Positions 41,505 through 51,370 are shown, numbered from the stretch's first letter. The stretch: 64,000 bases of DNA from Sulfurimonas sp. (GCA_028684815.1 JAQUFE010000001.1:28565-92564), one strand, 5' to 3'. Translations and numbers: made by a program. The notes: generated by a model not told the origin, from the sequence alone.

Positions 41505-41623
41505 ATTGAACTCTCTGATTAATCTATAAACTAGATTCCGTGTCAAGCACGGAATGACGGAACACTTCGTCATCCTGAACTTGATTCAGGATCCAACTTA
41601 ATAATTGTTCAGATCACTCAATT
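41505..41623 (+). repeat. MITE-like dispersed element, copy E (best preserved)
   Basis: A 119-bp copy, the most regular one. Ends ATTGAACTCTCTGATTAATC and TTGTTCAGATCACTCAATT, and both internal hairpins are perfect: ATTCCGTG-TCAAG-CACGGAAT and ATCCTGAA-CTTGA-TTCAGGAT. No reading frame. It can be used as the family reference. It accounts for most of the 281-nt gap here. Confidence 0.92.
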
Positions 41624-41688
41624 ATGAACATAATGTTATGTAGCCTTTGGTATAATTGCAAAAATTTTAAAATAAGGCGTTTTAATAG

Positions 41689-42594
41689 ATGGTTGCATCA
41701 GACATTCAAGATTTTGCAGAGGGGCGTACTAAAGTAAGAGCCTATCTCTGTTATCTTTTTTCTAGAAACATTCCAAATAGACTTCCATCACTTACAAAAG
41801 AGATGATAGTACCTCGCCTCTTAAAGATAAAGGCGGATTTGGAAAACTGTGAAGGAATCTATCTTCTAGACTATAAAGGCGTCCAAATCTCTCCTACCTA
41901 TACAGCTTCTAAAGAGATAGAACGTGATATAGGTAAGATTAGAGCTGATCGTGCCTACTACTATCGTGCAGTAAGGGAGGAGAGATGTACCATAACAGAT
42001 CCATATCCATCTCTTATAACTCAAGATTTAACAGTTACAGCATCTCAACCAATCTATAACGAGAAGAATGAACTTATCTATGTAGCGTGTTTAGATATGC
42101 CTCTTGAAGAGGTTTTAAAGATAGCTCAACTAAACACATCTGATGCTTTTTTTACAAAACTATTTAAATACTCTTATGCAATGTTTGCTTTTGCGCTTAT
42201 AGCAGTTGCAATATTTCTTTTTGCTCATGGTGTTAAGAGCTTTTTTGTAAATGAGATAACTGTTTCGTATCTAGTAGTAGATGATATGTTTAAGGCAACT
42301 ATTTTGCTCACCCTATCTTTGGCTATTTTTGATTTAGCAAAGACTCTTATAGAAGAGGAAATAATGGGGCGCAACAAAGAGCAGGACATCTCAAGGCCGC
42401 ATAAAACTATGGTTAAGTTCTTAGGTTCTATCATTATCGCACTCTCCATTGAAGCATTGATGTTAGTCTTTAAGTTTGCCATAACAGATCCACAGATGCT
42501 TATGTATGCTATGTTTATCATAGGCGGAGTGGCACTTCTGATAATAAGTTTAGCAATCTATATAAAATTTACAAAAGCAACGAGTGAGATATGA
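41689..42594 (+). CDS. PDC/Cache-type sensor membrane protein, PglG-like
   Basis: A 301-aa protein. Residues 1-155 resemble a PDC/Cache sensor half (YLLDYKGVQISPTY, DRAYYYRAVREERCTITDPYPS, VTASQPIYNEKNELIYVACLDM), followed by four TM helices (165-185, 200-225, 240-262, 270-292). It has no output domain. In C. jejuni the pglG gene, of unknown role in the glycosylation locus, lies beside cheY-prmA-ftsH; this gene has the same neighbours once hisH-hisA are set aside. The PglG link is inferred from order and type. Its end overlaps hisH by 4 nt. Confidence 0.7.
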   Translation: MVASDIQDFAEGRTKVRAYLCYLFSRNIPNRLPSLTKEMIVPRLLKIKADLENCEGIYLLDYKGVQISPTYTASKEIERDIGKIRADRAYYYRAVREERCTITDPYPSLITQDLTVTASQPIYNEKNELIYVACLDMPLEEVLKIAQLNTSDAFFTKLFKYSYAMFAFALIAVAIFLFAHGVKSFFVNEITVSYLVVDDMFKATILLTLSLAIFDLAKTLIEEEIMGRNKEQDISRPHKTMVKFLGSIIIALSIEALMLVFKFAITDPQMLMYAMFIIGGVALLIISLAIYIKFTKATSEI

Positions 42595-43202
42595 TAGGAA
42601 TAGTTGATTATAAGATGGGAAATCTAGCAAGTGTTCAAAATGCTTTTTCAATACTTGGAGAAAAAACAGTTATAGTATCTGATCCAGAGAGATTTAAAGA
42701 GTATGATAAGCTTTTACTGCCTGGTGTTGGTGCTTATGGAGATGCAATGAAGCATCTAAACCAAAGAGGTATGGTTGATGCTTTAAGAGAGTATGCAAGA
42801 AGAGGAAACTATATGTTTGGCATCTGCTTAGGCATGCAACTGCTTTTTGAGAGTAGTGAAGAATTTGGTGATAGCACGGGGTTAGGACTTATAAAAGGAA
42901 ATGTAAAAGCTTTTGATAAGAGTAGATTTCAAGAGAACTTAAAAGTCCCTCATATAGGATGGAATAGAGTCTTTACAAGAGAACATCAGCTTTTTAATGG
43001 CTTAGATGCAAATCACTATCTGTATTTTGTTCACTCATATCACGTTGAGTGTGCCGATGAGAGAGATGTTATCGGTAAGACATATTATGGCTATGAGTTT
43101 GCATCAGCAGTAGCACATGAAAACATATTGGGAATACAACCACATCCAGAAAAAAGCCATAAAAACGGGCTTAAGATTTTGGAGAATTTTATTAAACTGT
43201 AG
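42591..43202 (+). CDS. hisH: Imidazole glycerol phosphate synthase, glutaminase subunit HisH
   Basis: A 203-aa class I glutamine amidotransferase. Catalytic Cys79 in FGICLGMQ, His185 and Glu187 in GIQPHPEKS. It supplies ammonia to HisF for histidine synthesis. Its last 36 nt are duplicated as part of an 80-bp tandem repeat just after the stop. hisA follows after 286 nt; hisF is not in the window. Confidence 0.96.
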   Translation: MIGIVDYKMGNLASVQNAFSILGEKTVIVSDPERFKEYDKLLLPGVGAYGDAMKHLNQRGMVDALREYARRGNYMFGICLGMQLLFESSEEFGDSTGLGLIKGNVKAFDKSRFQENLKVPHIGWNRVFTREHQLFNGLDANHYLYFVHSYHVECADERDVIGKTYYGYEFASAVAHENILGIQPHPEKSHKNGLKILENFIKL

Positions 43203-43327
43203 TTGCTTTTGGTATGCATTCCCACGCAGAGCGTGGGAACGAGAGTAGGCTTAAGATTTTGGAGAATTTTATTAAACTGTAGTTGCTTTTGGTTTGCATT
43301 CCCACGCAGAGCGTGGGAACGAGAGTG
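43168..43327 (+). repeat. 80-bp tandem duplication including the hisH 3' end
   Basis: Units start at 43168 and 43248. The first includes the final codons and stop of hisH, and the second repeats them without a gene. Each has the palindrome CCCACGC-AGA-GCGTGGG followed by AACGAG. Further palindromes follow to 43460: CACACCTC-TTCT-GAGGTGTG and CTCCA/TGGAG. The 286-nt hisH-hisA gap holds only this repeat material and the hisA RBS. Confidence 0.92.
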
Positions 43328-43488
43328 CAACGAGGGAAGGTATGGATTCCCACTCTCTCTGCGTGGGAACGAGCGTGCCCACCTCGTCACACCTCTTCTG
43401 AGGTGTGACGCATGTTTGTGGTTGCTTCTAAATATACACTCCACCCGTAAGAGGATGGAGCGAGAGATAAATAGTAAAAAGGAAAAAA

Positions 43489-44199
43489 ATGACTCTATAT
43501 CCAGCGATTGACTTAAAAGATGGAAAAGCTGTAAGACTTACAAAAGGACTTATGGATAGCGCTAAAATCTACTCAGATGAGCCTTGGCTTTTAGTTAAGA
43601 AATTTGAAGAGATGGGAGCCGAGTGGGTTCACTTGGTGGACTTAAATGGTGCTTTTGCGGGAGAGCCTAAAAATTTAGAGCAGATTGTAAAAATCAGAAA
43701 AAACTGTAGTGTTAAACTTGAGTTAGGTGGTGGCATCCGTGATGAAGAGACTATCAAAAAGATGTTAGAAATTGGCATAGATAGAATAATCCTTGGCTCA
43801 ATAGCAGTTAAAAATCCAGAGTTTGTAAAAGAGATGGCTGCAAAATACCCAATAGCCGTAGGCATAGATGCTATAGATGGATATGTGGCAGTTGAGGGCT
43901 GGGGAGAGGTGAGCACTATGCGAGCTACTGATCTTGCAAAAGAGTTTGCAAACGCCGGTGTTGAAGCTATTATATGTACAGATGTTGGCAAAGATGGAAC
44001 TCTAAGTGGTGTAAATGTAGAGTTTACTCTAGATATCGCAAGAGCCAGCGGTATTAGCACAATCGCTAGTGGTGGGGTAAAAGATGTTACAGATATTGAG
44101 GCGCTTATTGCAACTAAAGAAGTTGATGGCGTTATCATAGGGAAAGCTTACTATGAGGGAACAATAGATTTGCCAAAGCTATTTAAAAGTCTCAATTAA
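43489..44199 (+). CDS. hisA: Phosphoribosylformimino-AICAR ribotide isomerase HisA
   Basis: A 236-aa TIM barrel with Asp8 in PAIDLKDG, the second catalytic Asp in [12 protein letters not shown], and phosphate loops LGGGIR and ASGGV. It catalyses the Amadori isomerisation in histidine synthesis. RBS AAGGAA precedes the ATG. The palindrome-rich gap from hisH suggests reduced coupling within the his group. Confidence 0.96.
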   Translation: MTLYPAIDLKDGKAVRLTKGLMDSAKIYSDEPWLLVKKFEEMGAEWVHLVDLNGAFAGEPKNLEQIVKIRKNCSVKLELGGGIRDEETIKKMLEIGIDRIILGSIAVKNPEFVKEMAAKYPIAVGIDAIDGYVAVEGWGEVSTMRATDLAKEFANAGVEAIICTDVGKDGTLSGVNVEFTLDIARASGISTIASGGVKDVTDIEALIATKEVDGVIIGKAYYEGTIDLPKLFKSLN

Positions 44200-44272
44200 T
44201 AGTAAAAAAACAAAAATTTAGATATTATTTGATTATAAATTTTGCAAAATATATTATAAAAAAGGATTTCAA

Positions 44273-44647
44273 TTGAAATTACTTGTTGTTGATGATAGTT
44301 CTACAATGCGACGTATTATAAAAAACACTTTAGCTCGCTTGGGATATAAAGATATTTTAGAGGGTGCTGACGGTGTAGAGGGATGGACACAAATGGATAC
44401 GAATCCTGATATTGATATGTTAATAACTGACTGGAACATGCCAGAGATGAATGGTTTAGAGTTGGTTAAAAAAGTTAGAGCTGATGAGCGTTTTAAAGAT
44501 ACGCCTATTATTATGGTAACAACAGAGGGTGGTAAGGCAGAAGTCATCACTGCTTTAAAAGCTGGCGTAAATAACTACATCGTAAAACCATTTACTCCAC
44601 AAGTACTAAAAGAAAAACTTGGTGCTGTTATGGGAATAACTCAATAA
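44273..44647 (+). CDS. cheY: Chemotaxis response regulator CheY
   Basis: A 124-aa single receiver domain. Acidic pair D7-D8, phosphoacceptor Asp53 in LITDWNMPEMNG, Thr83-Thr84, and Lys105 in YIVKPFTP. It carries the signal from CheA to the flagellar switch. Start TTG with AAGGAT 5 nt before it. It overlaps prmA by 1 nt. The order cheY-prmA-ftsH matches Campylobacter. Confidence 0.92.
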   Translation: MKLLVVDDSSTMRRIIKNTLARLGYKDILEGADGVEGWTQMDTNPDIDMLITDWNMPEMNGLELVKKVRADERFKDTPIIMVTTEGGKAEVITALKAGVNNYIVKPFTPQVLKEKLGAVMGITQ

Positions 44648-45474
44648 TGCAAGATTACTACTACGAGCTAGTAGTTAAAGTTTCATCACATAAAGAGCTT
44701 TTTGCAGATTTTTTGTCTGACACTATAGATGTAGGATTTGAAGAGTCTGAGGAAGGTTTTACTATCAGAAGTGAAGATGAACTTGAAACTATCGCTTGGG
44801 GATTAGAGCAGTTTTGTGAGGCCCTGCAAAAGGCTTTGGGTAAAACTATAGAACTTGAATACACACATAAAAAACTTAAAAATAGTGACTGGGTTGAACT
44901 CTACCAAAAGAGTGTAACTCCCATAGCGATAGATAAGTTTTATATACATCCGACTTGGGATGCTAAAAATCCAGATCTAATAAACATCGCCATTGACCCA
45001 GCCCTTGCTTTTGGAACAGGGCATCACCCAACAACTGCTTCATCTCTTCGTGCAATATCAAAATATGTCAAAGAGGGTGATACTCTTATAGATGTAGGTT
45101 GTGGAAGCGGAATATTAGCCATCGGAGCTATTAAGCTTGGGGCAATTGTAGATGCTTGTGATACTGACTCAGTCTCAGTAGAAAACTCAAAAGAGAATGC
45201 AAAACTAAATGAAGTTGAGTTCGCTGATATCTGGGAAGGTTCATGTTCGCTAAGTAAGAAAAAGTACAATGTGGTGGTAGCCAATATTGTAGCTGATGTA
45301 CTTACTTTTATAGCAAAAGATTTAAAAAATGCACTAGAGAGTGATGGAGTGTTGATTTTGTCAGGAATCTTAGATAAGTATGAGAACAAGGTTTTAAGTT
45401 TTTACAAGGATTGTGAAATTTTAGAGCGAATTGCAGTAGATGAGTGGGTAACATTCGTCTTAAAAAGAAAATAA
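44647..45474 (+). CDS. prmA: Ribosomal protein L11 methyltransferase
   Basis: A 275-aa SAM-dependent methyltransferase. An N-terminal substrate-recognition region is followed by IDPALAFGTGHHPTT and the SAM motif DVGCGSGILAIGA, then VVANIVADVL. It methylates L11. It starts on the last base of the cheY stop codon, and ftsH follows after 13 nt. Confidence 0.94.
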   Translation: MQDYYYELVVKVSSHKELFADFLSDTIDVGFEESEEGFTIRSEDELETIAWGLEQFCEALQKALGKTIELEYTHKKLKNSDWVELYQKSVTPIAIDKFYIHPTWDAKNPDLINIAIDPALAFGTGHHPTTASSLRAISKYVKEGDTLIDVGCGSGILAIGAIKLGAIVDACDTDSVSVENSKENAKLNEVEFADIWEGSCSLSKKKYNVVVANIVADVLTFIAKDLKNALESDGVLILSGILDKYENKVLSFYKDCEILERIAVDEWVTFVLKRK

Positions 45475-45487
45475 AAAGAGATAAATA

Positions 45488-47455
45488 ATGCCAAATCAAA
45501 ATAACAATGAAAATAAAAATAATAATTTTTTCAACAATAATCCTCTAATAGCTTTTGCTATTTTTTCAGTGGCTATCATCTTACTCTTTAAAGCTCTAGT
45601 TGGTGATGGTGGAGGACTCGATGATGCAGGGAGTTCAAACAGAAAAACTAAGCAAGTAAGTTACTCTGAACTTAAAGGCTTAGTTGAGTCAAAATCACTA
45701 AGAGAAGTGAATATTGGGCAAACTTATATAAAAGCAGTAGGGACTGAGGGCACTATCTATACGACTAGAATCGTAAAGGGTGATACAAAACTCGTAGAGC
45801 AACTTGATAAACAAGGTATAGAATATACTGGATTTAGCGAGACAAACTGGTTTACTGAGATGTTTGGCTGGTTATTTCCTTTTCTTATAATCATCGCAAT
45901 TTGGATGTTTTTTGCAGGAAGAATGCAAAAAAGTATGGGTGGTGGATTATTAGGTATAGGAAGTTCAAAAAAGTTAGTAAACTCTGAGAAACCAAATACA
46001 AAGTTTGATGATGTTGCAGGTGTAGAAGAGGCAAAAGAAGAGGTTCAAGAGATAGTTGACTTTTTAAAATATCCAGCTCGTTATGTAGAGATCGGTGCAA
46101 AAATTCCAAAAGGTGTTCTTCTAGTAGGTTCACCTGGAACTGGTAAAACACTATTGGCTAAAGCTGTTGCAGGAGAGGCGGATGTCCCGTTTTTCTCTGT
46201 AAGTGGTTCTAGCTTTATAGAGATGTTTGTGGGTGTTGGTGCGGCTCGTGTTCGTGACTTGTTTGAACAAGCAAAAAAAGATGCTCCTAGTATCATATTT
46301 ATAGATGAGATAGATGCTATAGGTAAGAGTCGTGCGGCTGGTGGAATGATGGGTGGAAATGATGAGAGAGAGCAGACTCTAAATCAACTCCTAGCAGAGA
46401 TGGATGGTTTTGGAACAGATACTCCTGTTATCATCTTAGCCGCTACAAATAGACCTGAAGTACTAGACCAAGCACTACTTCGTCCAGGCCGTTTTGATAG
46501 ACAAGTCTTAGTAGATAAACCAGACTTTGAGGGCCGCGTGAAAATCCTAAAAGTACATATGAGAAGTGTAAAAATGGATGAAGATGTTGAGATTGAAGAA
46601 GTGGCTCGTCTTACAGCAGGATTAGCAGGTGCAGACTTAGCAAATATTGTAAACGAAGCTGCACTTTTAGCTGGACGAAAGAGCCAAAAAAGTGTTAAAC
46701 AAAAAGATCTTTATGAAGCAGTTGAGAGAGCCTTAGCTGGACTTGCTAAAAAGTCTCGTAGAATCAACCCTAAAGAGAAGAAAATAGTAGCATATCATGA
46801 GAGTGGTCATGCACTCTTAGCTGAGACAACAAAAGGCGCTAAAAAAGTTTCTAAAGTCTCTATAGTTCCTCGTGGACTTGCAGCTTTAGGTTACACTCTA
46901 AACAAACCAGAAGAGAACAAATATATGATGCAACAACATGAGTTGTGGGCTGAAGTTGATGTTCTTCTTGGTGGTCGCGCAGCCGAAGATGTATTTTTAG
47001 GTGAGATCTCAACTGGTGCTGGAAATGACTTAGAAAGAGCAACAGATATAATAAAGTCTATGGTTCAAACTTATGGAATGAGTGATGTAGCTGGACTTAT
47101 GGTTTTAGAAAAAAGCAGACAATCATTTTTGGGTGGCGGACAACAATCTACTCGTGAATATAGTGATAAGATGGCCCAAAATATGGATGAGTTTATTAAA
47201 ACATCTCTCTCTAAAAGATATGAAGAGGTTAAAGCTCGCTTAGAAGAGTATAGAGAAGCTATTGAAAGAATGGTAAAACTTCTTTATAAGAAAGAAAATA
47301 TTACAGGTGAAGAAGTAAGAGAGATTATTATTAATTTTGAAAAAGAACACAATATGGATTCAAAAGTAGAAAGCTCAGTTGATGATATAGCAGAAGAGTT
47401 AAAAGAAGATGCTAAAATGTCTAAGAATGTCATAGATAAAGATAGTGAGAATTAG
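45488..47455 (+). CDS. ftsH: ATP-dependent zinc metalloprotease FtsH
   Basis: A 655-aa inner-membrane AAA+ protease. TM helices near 20-37 and 120-142, Walker A GSPGTGKT, Walker B IIFIDEID, second region of homology [20 protein letters not shown], zinc site HESGH (437-441). The N-terminus is Asn-rich ([16 protein letters not shown]). It degrades membrane and short-lived cytoplasmic proteins. It is adjacent to the phospholipid genes, as in Campylobacter. Confidence 0.97.
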   Translation: MPNQNNNENKNNNFFNNNPLIAFAIFSVAIILLFKALVGDGGGLDDAGSSNRKTKQVSYSELKGLVESKSLREVNIGQTYIKAVGTEGTIYTTRIVKGDTKLVEQLDKQGIEYTGFSETNWFTEMFGWLFPFLIIIAIWMFFAGRMQKSMGGGLLGIGSSKKLVNSEKPNTKFDDVAGVEEAKEEVQEIVDFLKYPARYVEIGAKIPKGVLLVGSPGTGKTLLAKAVAGEADVPFFSVSGSSFIEMFVGVGAARVRDLFEQAKKDAPSIIFIDEIDAIGKSRAAGGMMGGNDEREQTLNQLLAEMDGFGTDTPVIILAATNRPEVLDQALLRPGRFDRQVLVDKPDFEGRVKILKVHMRSVKMDEDVEIEEVARLTAGLAGADLANIVNEAALLAGRKSQKSVKQKDLYEAVERALAGLAKKSRRINPKEKKIVAYHESGHALLAETTKGAKKVSKVSIVPRGLAALGYTLNKPEENKYMMQQHELWAEVDVLLGGRAAEDVFLGEISTGAGNDLERATDIIKSMVQTYGMSDVAGLMVLEKSRQSFLGGGQQSTREYSDKMAQNMDEFIKTSLSKRYEEVKARLEEYREAIERMVKLLYKKENITGEEVREIIINFEKEHNMDSKVESSVDDIAEELKEDAKMSKNVIDKDSEN

Positions 47456-47457
47456 TG

Positions 47458-48090
47458 ATGAGTAATAATCTTTTACCAATAGCAAAAGAGGGATTTAATT
47501 GTATAGGTGTTGCTTTTTTAGCATTTATCTTCTTTAGCATCTTTGATTTTAATTTTTTAGGATTTCTATCTTTTATAACGGTGCTCGCTTTGATATTTAT
47601 ATATAGAAATCCTGAGAGAATGTCTCCAATTCTTGAGGTAAAAAGTGTAGTCTCTCCAGTAGATGGGACTGTTATATCTATAGAAGAACTAGAAAATAGT
47701 GAGTATGCTTATAAGATAGAGATAGATAGTAATTACTTTAATGTATCACTACTGCGCTCACCGCTAAGTGCTGCTGTAAAATCAGTAGAGCTAAAGAGAG
47801 GTGCGAGACTCTCAAAATACTCACCATTGTCAAAAGATTTAAATGAGAGAGTAGAGATAGTTTTTGAAGATAGTTTTGAAAATTCTGTAAAAATAAAGCA
47901 TATGTTAAAACAGAGTTTTGATAGAATAAAAGTGGATTTAAACACAAAGCAAAAGACTATTCAAGGGGCTAGATATGGTTTGATGATAAATGGCATCACA
48001 ACTATATATCTACCACAAAATTTTAGAGTAAACCTTAGTATTGGACAAGAAGTCAATGCATCTCAATCATTAGTAGGATATTTTTCATAA
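47458..48090 (+). CDS. Phosphatidylserine decarboxylase-related protein, cleavage Ser not visible
   Basis: A 210-aa protein from ATG 47458; a GTG one codon earlier overlaps the ftsH stop. Two TM segments near 12-45, then the short Psd-like fold (RNPERM, SPVDGTVISIEE, IDSNYFNVSLLRSPLSAAV). In short Psd enzymes a RFGSR-type site just before YLP is cut to make the pyruvoyl group. Here the aligned stretch is MINGITTIYLP, with no Ser. Activity is therefore doubtful, or another residue is used. Gene order ftsH-psd-pssA supports a phosphatidylethanolamine pathway role. Confidence 0.8.
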   Translation: MSNNLLPIAKEGFNCIGVAFLAFIFFSIFDFNFLGFLSFITVLALIFIYRNPERMSPILEVKSVVSPVDGTVISIEELENSEYAYKIEIDSNYFNVSLLRSPLSAAVKSVELKRGARLSKYSPLSKDLNERVEIVFEDSFENSVKIKHMLKQSFDRIKVDLNTKQKTIQGARYGLMINGITTIYLPQNFRVNLSIGQEVNASQSLVGYFS

Positions 48091-48094
48091 AAAA

Positions 48095-48814
48095 ATGAGA
48101 AAAACCCCTACTAAACTCATCTACATACTACCAAACCTATTTACTGCTGCATCTATTTTTTCTGGAATCTTTAGCATCATTAGTGCTGTTAATGGTAACT
48201 TTGAAAAGGCTGCTTGGCTTATTATGCTATCGCTAATATTTGATGGATTAGATGGAAGAGTTGCTAGGCTAACTAACACCTGTTCTAAATTTGGTGTAGA
48301 GTTTGACTCTCTCGCTGATATGGTTGCTTTTGGAGTGGCTCCTGCATTTTTGATCTATATGTTTGTGGGTTATGAATTTGGTCGCTTTGGAATTGTGACA
48401 TCTGCGCTTTTTGTTATCTTTGGAGCTATTAGGCTTGCAAGATTTAATGTAATGACAAGCAGTAGTGAGCCATCAGTTTTTATAGGTGTTCCAATCCCAA
48501 CGGCAGCTGTCTTTGTCTCTTTACTTGTACTTCTGTTTAACAAATATAACTTTCATTATGACTACGGCATTATTCTTATGTTTTTAGCTATCTTAGTCTC
48601 TATCCTCATGATTAGCAATATCCGCTACCCAAGTTTTAAAAAGATAGACTTTACACCAAAGCATGCGATGAAATTTTTTGTTATGATTTTACTTATACTT
48701 TTTTTGATTTTTATGTACCCGATAGAGGGTTTTTCTTTTATATTTATAGTTTATATCTTATATGGCATCATAAGAGCTATGATACTTCTTCCAAAGAGAG
48801 CTATAAAGAAGTAA
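48095..48814 (+). CDS. pssA: CDP-diacylglycerol--serine O-phosphatidyltransferase
   Basis: A 239-aa multi-pass membrane enzyme. The CDP-alcohol phosphotransferase motif is LIFDGLDGRVARLTNTCSKFGVEFDSLADMVAFG (DGxxARxxxxxxxxGxxxDxxxD). It makes phosphatidylserine. It starts 4 nt after the Psd-like stop. The 3' end overlaps the convergent TPR gene by 14 nt. Confidence 0.95.
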   Translation: MRKTPTKLIYILPNLFTAASIFSGIFSIISAVNGNFEKAAWLIMLSLIFDGLDGRVARLTNTCSKFGVEFDSLADMVAFGVAPAFLIYMFVGYEFGRFGIVTSALFVIFGAIRLARFNVMTSSSEPSVFIGVPIPTAAVFVSLLVLLFNKYNFHYDYGIILMFLAILVSILMISNIRYPSFKKIDFTPKHAMKFFVMILLILFLIFMYPIEGFSFIFIVYILYGIIRAMILLPKRAIKK

Positions 48815-51161
48815 TTTTTTCTTTTAACTCTTGCTCTTTTTCAAAAAGAAGCTTGTCTAAATCTATATCAAAGTTAAAATACTCAGAAGAAAATCCGCTA
48901 TCACCTATTCTAGAGAACTGTATAATCGCGCCTTGGTTATTTTGTACTTCAAGATACAAAAGACCAAGAGCGTAACGGCTCTCTGTAAAACTCCCATCTT
49001 TCATTTTAGATAGTTCTAAAAGTGCTATAGCATTGGCATGATGATTTGCTGCAGTAGATGCAACTGCACCTAAGAAGAGAGTATAAGCATCTCTTACTTT
49101 TAAGTCATCTATGAGATGGTTATATAGAGTATAAGACTCTTCATAAGCGCCATCATACAGAGATGCAAGGGCTAATGCCGCTGTTATTTCATGCGTATCG
49201 CCCTTAGTTGTCTCTAAAACACGTCTTAGCTGCTTTCTAAGGAAAAAAAGTTTACCTGTTATAAGATTTTGCTGAGTGTATAGATATCTTGTGAGATATG
49301 AGCCATAATAGAGGTCATTAAAACTAAATTTTTGTACCTTAAGATAGTTTAATACTTCATTTGCATACTCTTTTGGTTTTAAGTCTATAAAGTGTGTACC
49401 AATATACATCATGTGCGGAACTATTTCATTTGGTAGAAGTAGAGTTAGTTTATGTGATGCTTTTTTTGCTCTCTCTTTGTTGTTTAGTTTCAGTGCTATG
49501 ATGGTATCTAGAGCTAGGTAGAGAGGTTTGTTTTCATACTCTTTGTCTAGCCAATCTGAGATAGAGAGAACATTGTCACTGCTAATAGCTAAGAGCGTGT
49601 TGTATAGATCTACCTCTTCACTAGGCTCTTCTAGTGAGATGGAGTCTTTTAAAATAGTTACTAAAGTTGCATTCTCATTATTTGTTAACTGGCTAGTCAT
49701 TGTAGCGTAGATGCCAGAGAGATAGTTCTTTGCATCTAGGTGGTAAGAGCGTAGAAAATGCTCATGTGCTTTATCGATATTTCCCATTTGTGCGTAAGTG
49801 AGAGCTAAGTTATATTGTAAGATAGAGTGCTTAGGTTGGATTTTTGCCAATCTTTGAAGCTCTTTGTTTGCATCTCTTAGTTTAAACTCCATCGCACTTT
49901 TTATAGCTTTTACTATTCCTTGATTTACACTCGATGAAGATGCACTTCTTTGTAAGTACTCTTTTGCACTTGAGATATTGTCAATATAGATATTTGCATT
50001 TCCTTTTTGGATATTACTAATAGTCTGATCAGCATTAAAAATCTTATATGGAGAGAAGTAAAATATCTTCAGATAGGTAAACTCTTTAGAGTTTCTGAGT
50101 TTATTTCTATACCTAATCTGAGCTTGGAGCGGGTCAAAGAGAGACTCTTTTAGCTCAACTTTGACAGGATAAGGTTTATAAACCTCTTCAGGAAACATAT
50201 CTGTGATGTTTTTTAACTGCTTGCTAGCTGTATTTATGCGCCCAGCTTTTAAGTTTATATATACCTGCGCTACAGATGCTTTAACAGGCTCAATATTTCT
50301 TACAATTGCCTCTTCTAAATACTTTAGTGCTAGAGTTAAATCACCAATCCTCGCGTAAAGCAATGCTATACTAAAAGAGTCATCAGCAATAAAATTTTCT
50401 TCCATAGCTTCTATGGCTTTATCGTTATTGTTAAAGAGAGCGTTTATCTTTGCTCTTAGATGTTTTTGAGTTATAGCATACTCATTGCTAGTTGGATTTT
50501 CTAGAGCACTTAGGGCTTCAAGATAGTTGTTTTTATAGTAGTTAATGAGCGCATAGTAGTAGGAATATTGGTCAGAATTTTTTTCCTTAGGGAGATAAGC
50601 ATAGGCTAGGTCAATATAGTAATCAAAACTTTTTTTATCCTTTAGATGCAAGGAACAAACTGCGGCATTTATGGCGCTTACACATCTCTTTTCATCATTT
50701 ACTATGGCTTTTTTAAAAGTTTGCAGTGCTAAGTCATAAGTTTTATCTTTGAGTTGAGCTACCCCTAGATTATAAACTGAGATAGCCTCGCTATAGATGG
50801 CGATTTTTTCATACAAAAATAGAGCTTCTTCTTTTGATCCTGTTGAGTAGAGATAATTAGCTTTTGCTATCATATTTTCAAGTTTAGTGGGTTCTATGGG
50901 GAGTGTGGCACTCTCTTTAAGTTTAGTCTCAATTGGGTCAAAAGAGAGTCCATCTTCAACCTTTGATGGGCTTAGTATAAAAAAAAGTGCAATAACTGCG
51001 ATAAGTATAACTATAGAGATACCAACAGCTAAGATAATGATTTTTTGTTTTTGTGAAGCTTTAGAACCATCAGGCTCTTCTTTATGCGTCTTTAGTGGCG
51101 CTACTTGGGCAGCATCATCTTCTTCAATAATAATAATATCATCAAAATCCTCACTCATCAT
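48801..51161 (-). CDS. Membrane-anchored TPR protein, unknown partner
   Basis: A 786-aa protein with a short acidic cytoplasmic N-terminus (FDDIIIIEEDD), one TM helix (about 40-65), and a long periplasmic alpha-solenoid of TPR-like repeats (for example YNLGVAQLKDKTYDLALQTFKKA, YNLALTYAQMGNIDKAHEHF). It is probably a scaffold; similar proteins serve in motility or envelope complexes, but nothing here decides. The start could be either of two adjacent Met codons. Confidence 0.8.
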   Translation of the reverse strand: MMSEDFDDIIIIEEDDAAQVAPLKTHKEEPDGSKASQKQKIIILAVGISIVILIAVIALFFILSPSKVEDGLSFDPIETKLKESATLPIEPTKLENMIAKANYLYSTGSKEEALFLYEKIAIYSEAISVYNLGVAQLKDKTYDLALQTFKKAIVNDEKRCVSAINAAVCSLHLKDKKSFDYYIDLAYAYLPKEKNSDQYSYYYALINYYKNNYLEALSALENPTSNEYAITQKHLRAKINALFNNNDKAIEAMEENFIADDSFSIALLYARIGDLTLALKYLEEAIVRNIEPVKASVAQVYINLKAGRINTASKQLKNITDMFPEEVYKPYPVKVELKESLFDPLQAQIRYRNKLRNSKEFTYLKIFYFSPYKIFNADQTISNIQKGNANIYIDNISSAKEYLQRSASSSSVNQGIVKAIKSAMEFKLRDANKELQRLAKIQPKHSILQYNLALTYAQMGNIDKAHEHFLRSYHLDAKNYLSGIYATMTSQLTNNENATLVTILKDSISLEEPSEEVDLYNTLLAISSDNVLSISDWLDKEYENKPLYLALDTIIALKLNNKERAKKASHKLTLLLPNEIVPHMMYIGTHFIDLKPKEYANEVLNYLKVQKFSFNDLYYGSYLTRYLYTQQNLITGKLFFLRKQLRRVLETTKGDTHEITAALALASLYDGAYEESYTLYNHLIDDLKVRDAYTLFLGAVASTAANHHANAIALLELSKMKDGSFTESRYALGLLYLEVQNNQGAIIQFSRIGDSGFSSEYFNFDIDLDKLLFEKEQELKEKITSL

Positions 51162-51231
51162 CCACCCTGTTTTAATACTTTATATAGCAAAAATAGTACC
51201 ATAATATTTTTTGAAAAAAAGTATTTATAAA

Positions 51232-51370
51232 ATTGAGTGCTCTGAACAATTATTAGGTTGGATCCTGAATCAAGTTCAGGATGACAGTTTGTTTGTTCAG
51301 GTTGACACGTGCCCGTCATTCCGTGCTTGACACGGAATCTATTTTTTTGGATTAATCAGAGGGTTCAATT
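51232..51370 (-). repeat. MITE-like dispersed element, copy F
   Basis: Reverse orientation, both hairpins perfect (GATCCTGAA/TTCAGGATG region and CATTCCGTG-CTTGA-CACGGAATC). Ends ATTGAGTGCTCTGAACAATT and ATTAATCAGAGGGTTCAATT. One internal GTTTGTTTGTTCAGG unit. It occupies the middle of the 364-nt gap; the rest holds only the upstream region of the next gene. Confidence 0.9.

Noticed and set aside
43203..43511. Frames of about 100 codons on both strands between hisH and hisA
   Set aside because: They are built from the 80-bp tandem repeat and palindromes and run into hisA in the wrong frame; no RBS or codon pattern supports them.
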